Notes under the pieces: generated by a model
Told to the model about the DNA's origin: nothing
What the model saw: only the letters and a program-made list of their open reading frames with translations
Database searches by the model: none
Made by a program: the position numbers and the translations under genes
Shown: piece after piece, positions 8,168 to 15,203 of the stretch
How positions within the stretch are numbered: the stretch's first letter is position 1
Layout of the letters: each line of letters opens with the position of its first letter
Assembly (NCBI RefSeq): GCF_900102685.1
Contig: NZ_FMZA01000011.1
Span: 45,637 to 109,636, forward strand
Source of the DNA: Melghirimyces thermohalophilus
GTDB taxonomy: Bacteria > Bacillota > Bacilli > Thermoactinomycetales > DSM-45169
Length of the DNA stretch: 64,000 nucleotides
Direction: 5' to 3'

Positions 8168-9208
8168 CTAGCGGGCATCGCGCCAAATCTGAATCAGGTC
8201 CGCCAAAAGGGCAAATCCTGTCTCCGAACGTCCCGCCCCGGCACCGACAAGAGTGACTGGACCGAGGAGGTCACAGGTGTAAGTGACGGCGTTGAGGGCC
8301 CCTCTCACTCCAGCCAGGGGATCCGTCTCCGGGATAGCGACAGGTTGGACCGATGCGGCAATTCGTCCCTCCTCCTCCCGAAGTTGCCCCAGCACTTTCC
8401 ACCTCTTTCCTTCCCGCTTCGCCTGCCGGATCGCTTCCGCCGTCACTGTTTGGATCCCTTTCCGTTCCACATCCTGGCGGTTCAGCGGCACCCCCATTAC
8501 CACTTCGGACAGGATCATCACTTTGTATAAGGCGTCAAATCCCTCCAAGTCACTGGTAGGATCCGCTTCTGCATAACCGTGGTGCTGCGCCTCCCGCAAG
8601 GCTTCATCCAGACTTCGCCCTTCTTCCACCCGAGTCAAAATATAATTGGTCGTTCCATTGAGAATCCCCCGGATCTCCCGAACCCGATCTCCGGCCAAAG
8701 CGGTTTGCGGCAAGCGAAGAGCCGGCGTCCCGCTCATCACGGTTCCTTCAAATCCCCAAAAAACCCCATTTTTTTCAGCCAGTTCAGATAGTTCCCGGTA
8801 GGCGAGTGCCACCGGCCCTTTGTTGGTGGTGACCACGTGTTTTCCCGCCTCAAATGCCCTGCGACAATGATCGATCGCCGGTTGCCCCGTCTCCACATCG
8901 GTAAAGGTGACTTCCACCACAACGTCGGCGTTGGTATCCTCAATCGTCTTCAGACTATCCCACCCCCGTTTTAACCCAGGGGTATCCGGGTAAGCATCCA
9001 AAGTTCCCGTCTGTTCAAGGGAGCGAAACACCTGAACCAAGTCCAGCCCCTCCGGATGATACAACGCCCCCTTCATCGCATCGGATATAGCGGTGATCCG
9101 TGCCATGTATCCTTCCTTCTCCCGCAGTTCAGCTTTTCGTTCCATCAAAATCCGCGCCAGTGCCTGACCCACTGTTCCAAAACCGATCATCGCCAACCGG
9201 TGTTCCAT
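8168..9208 (-). CDS. Homoserine dehydrogenase (ACT-less), embedded in ectoine catabolic operon
   Basis: NAD(P)H-dependent interconversion of aspartate semialdehyde and homoserine. Seen: nucleotide loop IGFGTVGQAL (residues 8-17), TTNKGPVAL with the catalytic Lys, GTVMSGTPALRL, NGTTNYILTR and GYAEADPTSDLEGFDA, all hallmarks of the family. At 346 residues it lacks the C-terminal ACT domain that gives threonine feedback inhibition, so it should not be shut off by threonine. ATG start with GGAAGGAGAG. It lies between the M20 deacetylase and the ALDH, so it probably competes with the ALDH for aspartate semialdehyde made from ectoine (inference). This is not a standard ectoine-operon gene. Confidence 0.85.
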   Translation of the reverse strand: MEHRLAMIGFGTVGQALARILMERKAELREKEGYMARITAISDAMKGALYHPEGLDLVQVFRSLEQTGTLDAYPDTPGLKRGWDSLKTIEDTNADVVVEVTFTDVETGQPAIDHCRRAFEAGKHVVTTNKGPVALAYRELSELAEKNGVFWGFEGTVMSGTPALRLPQTALAGDRVREIRGILNGTTNYILTRVEEGRSLDEALREAQHHGYAEADPTSDLEGFDALYKVMILSEVVMGVPLNRQDVERKGIQTVTAEAIRQAKREGKRWKVLGQLREEEGRIAASVQPVAIPETDPLAGVRGALNAVTYTCDLLGPVTLVGAGAGRSETGFALLADLIQIWRDAR

Positions 9209-9256
9209 GGCACGCTCTCCTTCCGTTTGGGTTATCCGTTAATATCCGGCAAATAG

Positions 9257-9293
9257 AGGCAGGGGACGATCCTCGCGGTATCCTCCCCTGCCT
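9257..9293 (-). promoter_or_regulatory. Intercistronic hairpin between the M20 deacetylase and homoserine dehydrogenase
   Basis: Arms AGGCAGGGGA and TCCCCTGCCT around a 17-nt loop, with a weak T-rich tail on the minus strand. It may be a partial terminator or mRNA processing site that sets the ratio between enzymes in the operon. Confidence 0.6.
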
Positions 9294-9305
9294 TGGCCGG
9301 ACTTC

Positions 9306-10517
9306 CTAGGAGACCGATTCATCTGCGCGCTCCGATTTCAGTATTTGCAGGGCGGTCTGCGTCAAGATAGCCGTTCCGATGGGCAGGCAGCCCTCGTCGA
9401 TGTCAAAGATCGGGGTATGCAGATCCCGGTGTATGCCGTCGGGCAACGCGCATCCCAAGAAAAACATCGCTCCCGGTACCTGTTGCGTCATGTAGCTGAA
9501 ATCCTCCGCAGCCATTCCAAAGGGGCCGCCATCGATCTCCATCTCCGGGTACAGATGACGGATCGCCTTCAGGATCGCCAAATTGGTTTCCGGGTGATTG
9601 TATAGCGCAGGCTCTCCCTCTTCCACCTGAAAGGTATAACTTCCGCCCAACCCCGTGACCAGGGAAAAGGCTTTTTCCAACTGATCCACGATTCGGTTGC
9701 GGGTGTCAGGATCATAGGTACGGATCGTCCCCTGGATAAACACCTCCGATGGGATCACATTGCTGGCCGTGCCGGCGTGGATTTGTCCGATACTGACCAC
9801 AGCCGGCTCCAGGGGGGAAACCCTGCGGGCGACGATGCCGTGAACAGCTTGCAGCACCGGCAGCAGCATCCAGCTGGGATCGGTGCCCAGATGGGGATAA
9901 GCTCCATGTCCGCCGGTTCCGTATAAGGTACCTTGAAAGGTATCCACCCCGGCCATGGTGTAACCGTCATTGACCAGGACGGCACCGACTGGCCGCTCGG
10001 GATTCATATGCAGAGCGATCACCTGCTCCACTCCATCGAGCGCCCCGGCCTCCAACATTTGTGGTGCTCCAGTGGTCCCGACAGCTCCGGTGTATTCCTC
10101 CCCCGGTTGGAACACAAACTGGACGGTTCCCTGAATCTTTTCGGAACGAAAGGCCTCTCCCAGAAGGCGAGCCGCCCCCAGTAGAATCGCTGTGTGGGCA
10201 TCGTGGCCACAAGCATGCATCACACCCGGATTGCGGGAGCGGTAAGGACGATCACCCGATTCCACAATCGGGAGAGCGTCCATATCCGCCCGGAGAGCGA
10301 TAGTTCTTCCTTCGCCTCGGGACAGCGTTCCAACCACCCCCGTCGTCCCCACTCCTTTTTTCACCACCATCCCATCGATTTTCTCCAGCTCACCGGCCAC
10401 CAAGCGAGCCGTCTCAAACTCCCGGAAACTCAATTCCGGATTGGCGTGGATCTGACGCCGCCATGCCACCAATTGTTCCTGCAGCGCTTCCGCCTGTTCC
10501 GCCACCCTTTTTCCCAC
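9306..10517 (-). CDS. M20 family metallo-amidohydrolase, probable N-acetyl-diaminobutyrate deacetylase (DoeB2-type)
   Basis: Zinc-dependent amidohydrolase, 403 residues. The metal and catalytic motifs are all present: ALRADMDALP, MHACGHDAHTAILLGAA, QPGEEYTGAVG and the late AAEDFSYM. In the classic Halomonas pathway the deacetylase DoeB/EutE is an AstE/aspartoacylase-family protein; here an M20 protein occupies the slot, matching the alternative deacetylase reported in other ectoine users. Expected reaction: N-alpha-acetyl-L-2,4-diaminobutyrate to diaminobutyrate plus acetate. GTG start with TGGAGGGAT 5 nt upstream; a TTG six codons earlier lacks a good site. Amidohydrolases of this family have broad substrates, so the exact substrate is inferred from context. 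Confidence 0.72.
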   Translation of the reverse strand: MGKRVAEQAEALQEQLVAWRRQIHANPELSFREFETARLVAGELEKIDGMVVKKGVGTTGVVGTLSRGEGRTIALRADMDALPIVESGDRPYRSRNPGVMHACGHDAHTAILLGAARLLGEAFRSEKIQGTVQFVFQPGEEYTGAVGTTGAPQMLEAGALDGVEQVIALHMNPERPVGAVLVNDGYTMAGVDTFQGTLYGTGGHGAYPHLGTDPSWMLLPVLQAVHGIVARRVSPLEPAVVSIGQIHAGTASNVIPSEVFIQGTIRTYDPDTRNRIVDQLEKAFSLVTGLGGSYTFQVEEGEPALYNHPETNLAILKAIRHLYPEMEIDGGPFGMAAEDFSYMTQQVPGAMFFLGCALPDGIHRDLHTPIFDIDEGCLPIGTAILTQTALQILKSERADESVS

Positions 10518-10536
10518 TGAGATCCCTCCAGACAAA

Positions 10537-10565
10537 GCGCAACCCCTGAGAAAAGCGGGTTGCGC
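10537..10565 (-). promoter_or_regulatory. Intercistronic hairpin between the PLP enzyme and the M20 deacetylase
   Basis: Perfect arms GCGCAACCC and GGGTTGCGC with an 11-nt loop and a short T-run (TTT) on the minus strand. Likely attenuator or processing site within the operon; on the plus strand a T-rich tail follows as well. Confidence 0.65.
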
Positions 10566-10590
10566 TCTCCTTTTCTCTTTTTACTGTCCC

Positions 10591-11811
10591 TTAAGAAGGG
10601 GCCCCTATGCGTTCGGGGAGACGGTCCAGTGCCTGCTTCAGATCGCTAAGCAGGTCATCGGTCTCTTCGATGCCGACGGAATAGCGGATCAATCCCTCCG
10701 GGATCCCCATCGACCGGCGTTCTTCCTCGCTGCATTCCAAATGGCTGCTGGTCCGCGGCGGAGCAGCGACGGTCTCCACCGAGCCCAGGTTCGCCGCCAG
10801 GTGCGCATAGCGGAGGGAGGGAAGGAAAGCGCGCACGGCGTCGATGCCCCCCTTCAGGGAGAAGCTGAACACTCCACCATAGCCCCGCATCTGTTTGGCT
10901 GCGATCTCATGTTGGGGGTGGGAAGGCAGTCCGGGGTGGAACACTTCATCCACCCGAGGGTGTTGCTCCAGCCAACGGGCAATGGCAAGCGCGCTTTCGT
11001 TCTGCTGCCGCACCCGGAGATGAAGGGTTTTCATCCCCCTGAGCAGCAGGTAGGCCGCCATCGGATGAAGCGCTCCCCCTTGGATCTCCCGGAACCGGTT
11101 CACTCTTTTGACAATCTCCTCCGCACCGCAGATCACTCCGCCCAGAGCATCGGCGTGACCGCCCAAAAACTTGGTGGCGCTATGGATAACTAGATCGACT
11201 CCCAACTCCAGCGGGTTCTGGTTGATCGGCGTGGCGAAGGTGTTGTCGACAAAAACCAGCGCCCCTTGTTGCCGGGCGGCCCGGACCATCCGTTCCAAGT
11301 CGATCACTTTCAGCGTCGGATTAGTCGGTGTCTCCAGGTACAGGATTTGGCAGCCCTTTTGGATCTCCGCTTCGATCCCATCAAAATCATCCGTGTCGCA
11401 CATGGCCACATCCACCTGGAAGCGGGGGAGATGGTCGAGGAAGATTTTGCTGGCCCCGCCATAGGTATCTTTGATCGTCACCACCCGGTCGCCGGAAGAG
11501 AGAAGCGCGAACAGAGCGTTGGAGATGGCAGCCATACCGGTGGAGAAAGCAGCAGCCGCCTCTGCCCCTTCTAAGCTGCGCACTTTTTCTGCAAACACTT
11601 CAACCGTCGGATTGCTATTGCGCCCGTAGATGTGACCTTCCTTCTGACCGAGAGCCACGTCATGCCACGCGTCGATATCCTGGTAACCAAAGGAGACGCT
11701 GTGCACCACCGGAACCTGGGTCGCCCCTTGCAACAAATTCTTTTCTTCCCCTGCCCACACCGAACGAGTGCCTCTGCTTTCCATCCCCTTGTTAAAACGC
11801 TGTTGGCCCAC
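10591..11811 (-). CDS. Cystathionine gamma-synthase family PLP enzyme in ectoine catabolic operon
   Basis: Cys/Met-metabolism PLP enzyme (fold type I), about 406 residues. Family marks: YGRNSNPTVEVF with the substrate-binding Tyr/Arg, FSTGMAAISNALFALL, LETPTNPTLKVIDL, VDNTFATPINQNPL and the PLP Lys in SATKFLGGHADALGG. The C-terminal SVGIEETDDLL is conserved. Normal reactions are gamma-replacement or elimination on O-acyl-homoserine or cystathionine. Next to a homoserine dehydrogenase it could feed homoserine-derived sulfur metabolism, or it may act on diaminobutyrate; neither is proven. The GTG start has CAGGGAG 8 nt upstream; the open frame extends to 11862 and would overlap eutC. Confidence 0.75.
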   Translation of the reverse strand: MGQQRFNKGMESRGTRSVWAGEEKNLLQGATQVPVVHSVSFGYQDIDAWHDVALGQKEGHIYGRNSNPTVEVFAEKVRSLEGAEAAAAFSTGMAAISNALFALLSSGDRVVTIKDTYGGASKIFLDHLPRFQVDVAMCDTDDFDGIEAEIQKGCQILYLETPTNPTLKVIDLERMVRAARQQGALVFVDNTFATPINQNPLELGVDLVIHSATKFLGGHADALGGVICGAEEIVKRVNRFREIQGGALHPMAAYLLLRGMKTLHLRVRQQNESALAIARWLEQHPRVDEVFHPGLPSHPQHEIAAKQMRGYGGVFSFSLKGGIDAVRAFLPSLRYAHLAANLGSVETVAAPPRTSSHLECSEEERRSMGIPEGLIRYSVGIEETDDLLSDLKQALDRLPERIGAPS

Positions 11812-11833
11812 ATCGATCACTCCCTGATTGTGA

Positions 11834-12811
11834 TTAAATCCGGGTCCCTTTTCCCTGCTCACGAAGACGCCGATAAGCCATCACCGCGATCACCGTATCC
11901 TGCACACCGGTACCGGTCAGATCGCACAAGGTGATCTCCTCCTCTGATCTGCGTCCCGGTGTGCAGCTCGCCGTGATCTCGCCTAATTCGGTAATCGACT
12001 CCCTTTCATCGATCCATCCTTCGGCCACCGCCGCTCGCAACTCTCCCAACCGAAGGGACTGCTGGCGGGAATCGCAGACGAAACGATCCACGGCGGCGAT
12101 CGCCGCTCCCTCGATCTCCTGTTTGTGTTCCGCATCGGAACCCATCGCTGTCAGATGAAGCCCCTCATGCAACCACTCTTTCTGGATGAGCGGCCGGGTG
12201 GCGGGGGTGGACGTAATCACCACATCGGAACGTTTGACGACGGTTTCCGTATCGGGGGCCACTTCCGCAGGGACCCCGATTTCCGCTGCCAGCTCCTGTG
12301 CACAGGCTTCCGCTCGTTGTTTATTCCGGGACCAGACCAAAATCCGGTCAAAGCGGCGCACCAGGGCCAGGGAACGAATCTGGTAGCGGGCCTGGGAACC
12401 GGCTCCGATCACACCGGCTGTGGTCATTTGATCCCGGGCCAGATGTCGGGCCGCTACCGCTCCCGCAGCTGCTGTCCTCAGGTCGGTCAATAAGCCGTTA
12501 TCCAACAGGATTGCCTCGGGAAGCCCAGTCTCCACATCCAGCAAAACCATCAACCCGCTGCCGCTGGCCAGGCCCCGTTTGGGATTATCGAAAAAACCGG
12601 AAGACATCTTGACCGCAAAGAAAGGCTCGCCCTCCACCACTGCGGTTTTCACATCGACTTCTCCTCGGTGCTCGGGGATATCGACCCGCAGGATCGGGGG
12701 CATCCGCACCCGACCTTCCACCAGGGCGGAAAAACCCTTTTCCACCCCATCAACTGTCGCCACGTTTAAAGCGACGGCATCACGGATTTCCTCTTCTGTA
12801 AACACCCACAC
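11834..12811 (-). CDS. eutC: Ectoine utilization protein EutC (ornithine cyclodeaminase family)
   Basis: A 325-residue NAD(P)-binding protein of the ornithine cyclodeaminase/mu-crystallin family. Seen: the substrate-side segment DVKTAVVEGEPFFAVKMSSGF, the Rossmann turn TTAGVIGAGSQARYQIRSL (residues 130-148), the NADP-site WSRN and the conserved DLTGTGVQDTVIA at the C-terminus. With EutB it handles hydroxyectoine-derived intermediates, probably as an imine reductase that gives N-acetyl-diaminobutyrate. It starts 3 nt after the doeA stop, so the two are co-translated. The name is well supported by the operon. Confidence 0.85.
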   Translation of the reverse strand: MWVFTEEEIRDAVALNVATVDGVEKGFSALVEGRVRMPPILRVDIPEHRGEVDVKTAVVEGEPFFAVKMSSGFFDNPKRGLASGSGLMVLLDVETGLPEAILLDNGLLTDLRTAAAGAVAARHLARDQMTTAGVIGAGSQARYQIRSLALVRRFDRILVWSRNKQRAEACAQELAAEIGVPAEVAPDTETVVKRSDVVITSTPATRPLIQKEWLHEGLHLTAMGSDAEHKQEIEGAAIAAVDRFVCDSRQQSLRLGELRAAVAEGWIDERESITELGEITASCTPGRRSEEEITLCDLTGTGVQDTVIAVMAYRRLREQGKGTRI

Positions 12812-12814
12812 TGG

Positions 12815-14038
12815 TTACGCCCCGCTTTCCTCTACCGGCATTGTGGCCAGCGGCGGGTCGGGGATTTGGAACAGCTTCCGGGGGAAATTGGCCAATACCT
12901 CACAACCGGACTCGGTCACACGCAGGGTTTCCGACAGTTCCACGCCGTAATGATCCAACCAAACCCCCGGGATCAGGTGGAAAGTCATATTGGGTTGCAG
13001 AACCGTCCGATCCCCTTTCCTGATGCTGGCCGTATGCTCTCCCCAGTCCGGGGGGTAATTGAGACCGACGGAATAACCGATCCGAGAATCCTTAAAGTAG
13101 CCCCTTTTTTCGATCACTTTGCTCCAGACCGCTTCCACCTCCTCACAGGTGATGCCGGGGCGGATCGCTTCCAGTGTGGTGTTCAGACCCTCGATCACCA
13201 CTTCGGCCAGATCCTGCAACTTGGGAGAGGCTTTGCCGATCACCGCTGTTCGGGCCATTGGCGAGTGGTACCTCTTGTAACAGCCGGCCAACTCCAAGAT
13301 AACCGCATCTCCCTCCTGGTAGTGACTGTCGGACCAGGTGAGATGAGGGGTACTGGTTTTGATTCCCGAGGGAAGCAAGGGCACAATCGCCGGATAATCC
13401 CCTCCGTAATCGGGTGTGCCGCTAAATTGGGCGTAACTGATAGTGGCGGCCACATCGCACCCCCGCACACCGGATCCGATGGAGTGAATCCCAGCTCGCA
13501 TCGCTTTCTCCACAATCCGTGCCGCTCGGCGCATGTATTCAATCTCCTGATCCGACTTGATCATCCGGACCCGGTTGACCAATAGGGACGTATCCTTAAA
13601 GCAGGTATTGGGCATGCGTCGCTTCAATTGTTCAAAGGAGCGGGCGGAAAAGTAATAGGCATCCAGCTCTACACCGATGCGTCGTTTGGACTGCCCGATC
13701 TGTGATAAAATATCAGCAACAAAATCCATGGGATGTTGATCACTCGACTGCACGTATTTTTCGGGGTACGGGATAATCTGGTCGGCATGGAACCAGGTGG
13801 TGATCCGAGCGCCGTTGGCGTCCTGTTTGCGTCCGATCCAGAGGGGATGCTCTTCATCGGCGATCACTACCAACACCTGAGGAACGTAGAAAGACCAGCC
13901 GTCATAGCCGGAGAGATAATTCATGTTAGCAGGGTCGCTCACCAGGAGAACATCCACGCCCGCTTCATGCATCAGACGTTGGGTCCGCACCAACCTTTCC
14001 GTATATTCAGACACCGAAAATGGCAAGATCCCGCGCAC
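12815..14038 (-). CDS. doeA: Ectoine hydrolase (DoeA/EutD), M24 peptidase-like
   Basis: Opens the ring of ectoine or hydroxyectoine to give N-alpha-acetyl-diaminobutyrate, the first catabolic step. The 407-residue protein has the creatinase/Xaa-Pro dipeptidase layout: an N-terminal domain with SDPANMNYLSGYDGWSFYVP (residues 35-54) and a pita-bread domain with MIKSDQEIEYMRRAA, SYAQFSGTPDYGGDYPAIVPLL (split by a turn), HSPMARTAV and FHLIPGVW. The Asp/His/Glu ligands of true M24 metallopeptidases are largely not conserved, as known for this family. GTG start with GGGGGT upstream and a sigma-A-like promoter 35-65 nt further up. First gene of the catabolic operon. Confidence 0.92.
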   Translation of the reverse strand: MRGILPFSVSEYTERLVRTQRLMHEAGVDVLLVSDPANMNYLSGYDGWSFYVPQVLVVIADEEHPLWIGRKQDANGARITTWFHADQIIPYPEKYVQSSDQHPMDFVADILSQIGQSKRRIGVELDAYYFSARSFEQLKRRMPNTCFKDTSLLVNRVRMIKSDQEIEYMRRAARIVEKAMRAGIHSIGSGVRGCDVAATISYAQFSGTPDYGGDYPAIVPLLPSGIKTSTPHLTWSDSHYQEGDAVILELAGCYKRYHSPMARTAVIGKASPKLQDLAEVVIEGLNTTLEAIRPGITCEEVEAVWSKVIEKRGYFKDSRIGYSVGLNYPPDWGEHTASIRKGDRTVLQPNMTFHLIPGVWLDHYGVELSETLRVTESGCEVLANFPRKLFQIPDPPLATMPVEESGA

Positions 14039-14072
14039 AGCCTGTTACCCCCTTTTTTCTTTTCTTACTTTT

Positions 14073-14102
14073 ATCATACGGGCACAGCATGAACAGCGAC
14101 AA
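14073..14102 (-). promoter_or_regulatory. Predicted sigma-A promoter of the doeA-ehuA operon
   Basis: Minus strand TTGTCG, 18-nt spacer, TATGAT, 35 nt upstream of the doeA start. It lies in the divergent doeA/eutB region, where the PucR-type regulator could act on both directions. Confidence 0.6.
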
Positions 14103-14149
14103 TTGCCATAATGTATGAAATTAAAGGGACTCTTTTCATCAGATTATCT

Positions 14150-14175
14150 AAAGGCGGGAGGGCTTGTCCGCCTTT
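14150..14175 (+). promoter_or_regulatory. Inverted repeat upstream of eutB (operator or leader hairpin)
   Basis: Perfect arms AAAGGCGG and CCGCCTTT around a 10-nt centre, ending 19 nt before the eutB start and next to its Shine-Dalgarno. No T-run follows. It could be the operator of the neighbouring PucR-type regulator or a leader stem that limits eutB translation. Confidence 0.55.
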
Positions 14176-14194
14176 GACCGAGGAGGTTTGAACC

Positions 14195-15193
14195 ATGGAG
14201 CGCCTATCCCTCGATATCAGCGACGTCTGGCTTGCCCGAAAGCGAATCGCATCGCTGATCAAAAAAACCCCGCTGGTGAAATCAACCGAACTTTCCCGAT
14301 GCGCCGGCTGTCCCGTCTATTTGAAAATGGAGACTCAGCACGAAATCCACGCCTTCAAAGTCCGTGGGGCCGCCAATAAAATTCTCAGCTTAAACCAAAA
14401 GGAGCGGGCACGGGGGGTAACCACCTTCTCCACCGGCAACCACGGGATGGCGGTCGCTTGGGTGGCCAGCCGCCTCGGCATCCCGGCGGTGATCTGTGTA
14501 TCCCGCCGCGTACCCGCTGCCAAGACGGAGGCGATCCAGCGGTTGGGAGGCCGACTCCATATCCACGGAGAGAGCCAGGATGAAGCAGAGGCGGAATGTG
14601 TGCGCCTGGAGCGGGAAGAGGGACTCACGGTGATCTCTCCCTTCGATGATCCTTGGGTGATCGCCGGCCAGGGCACCATCGGCCTGGAACTGCTGGAGGA
14701 TTTACCGGAACTGGGGTCGGTGATCATCCCGCTGTCCGGGGGCGGTCTCCTCTCCGGGATCGGACTGGCGGTTAAAACCAATCGCCCCACCAGCCGGATC
14801 ATCGGTGTCTCCATGGAAGGGCCCGCTGTCATGCATTACAGCCTCAAAAAAGGAAAAACCCTAGTGATGCCGGAACGGACTACCTTGGCGGACAGCCTGT
14901 TAGGCGGCTTGGGCACCGACAATCGCTACACCTTCCACATGGTGGGGGACTTAGCCGATCAAACCCTACTGGTGAGCGAAAGAGAGATCGCGGAAGGGAT
15001 CGCCTTTATGTTGAATCATCACCGCACAGTGGTGGAAGGGGCCGCTGCAACCACTATCGCCGCCATTCTATCCAGAAAATTCAAACCCGACCCTCAACCG
15101 GTCGTGTTGATCCTGAGTGGGGCCAATCTCGACCCCTCCACGCTTTTTCAAGCGGTGAGGATGGCTGCAAACCATACCAAAGACCCTGTGTGA
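14195..15193 (+). CDS. eutB: Hydroxyectoine utilization dehydratase EutB (threonine dehydratase-like)
   Basis: PLP fold-type II enzyme, 332 residues, without the C-terminal regulatory domain of biosynthetic threonine dehydratase. The PLP Lys is in HAFKVRGAANK (about residue 53); the substrate loop STGNHGMAVAW and phosphate-binding SGGGLLSG follow. EutB removes water from the hydroxylated acetyl-diaminobutyrate intermediate in hydroxyectoine breakdown. ATG start with GAGGAGG. Divergent from doeA-eutC, with which it works, and followed after one base by the regulator gene, so the two form one operon. Confidence 0.88.
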   Translation: MERLSLDISDVWLARKRIASLIKKTPLVKSTELSRCAGCPVYLKMETQHEIHAFKVRGAANKILSLNQKERARGVTTFSTGNHGMAVAWVASRLGIPAVICVSRRVPAAKTEAIQRLGGRLHIHGESQDEAEAECVRLEREEGLTVISPFDDPWVIAGQGTIGLELLEDLPELGSVIIPLSGGGLLSGIGLAVKTNRPTSRIIGVSMEGPAVMHYSLKKGKTLVMPERTTLADSLLGGLGTDNRYTFHMVGDLADQTLLVSEREIAEGIAFMLNHHRTVVEGAAATTIAAILSRKFKPDPQPVVLILSGANLDPSTLFQAVRMAANHTKDPV

Positions 15194-15203
15194 GGTGAAG
15201 CTC

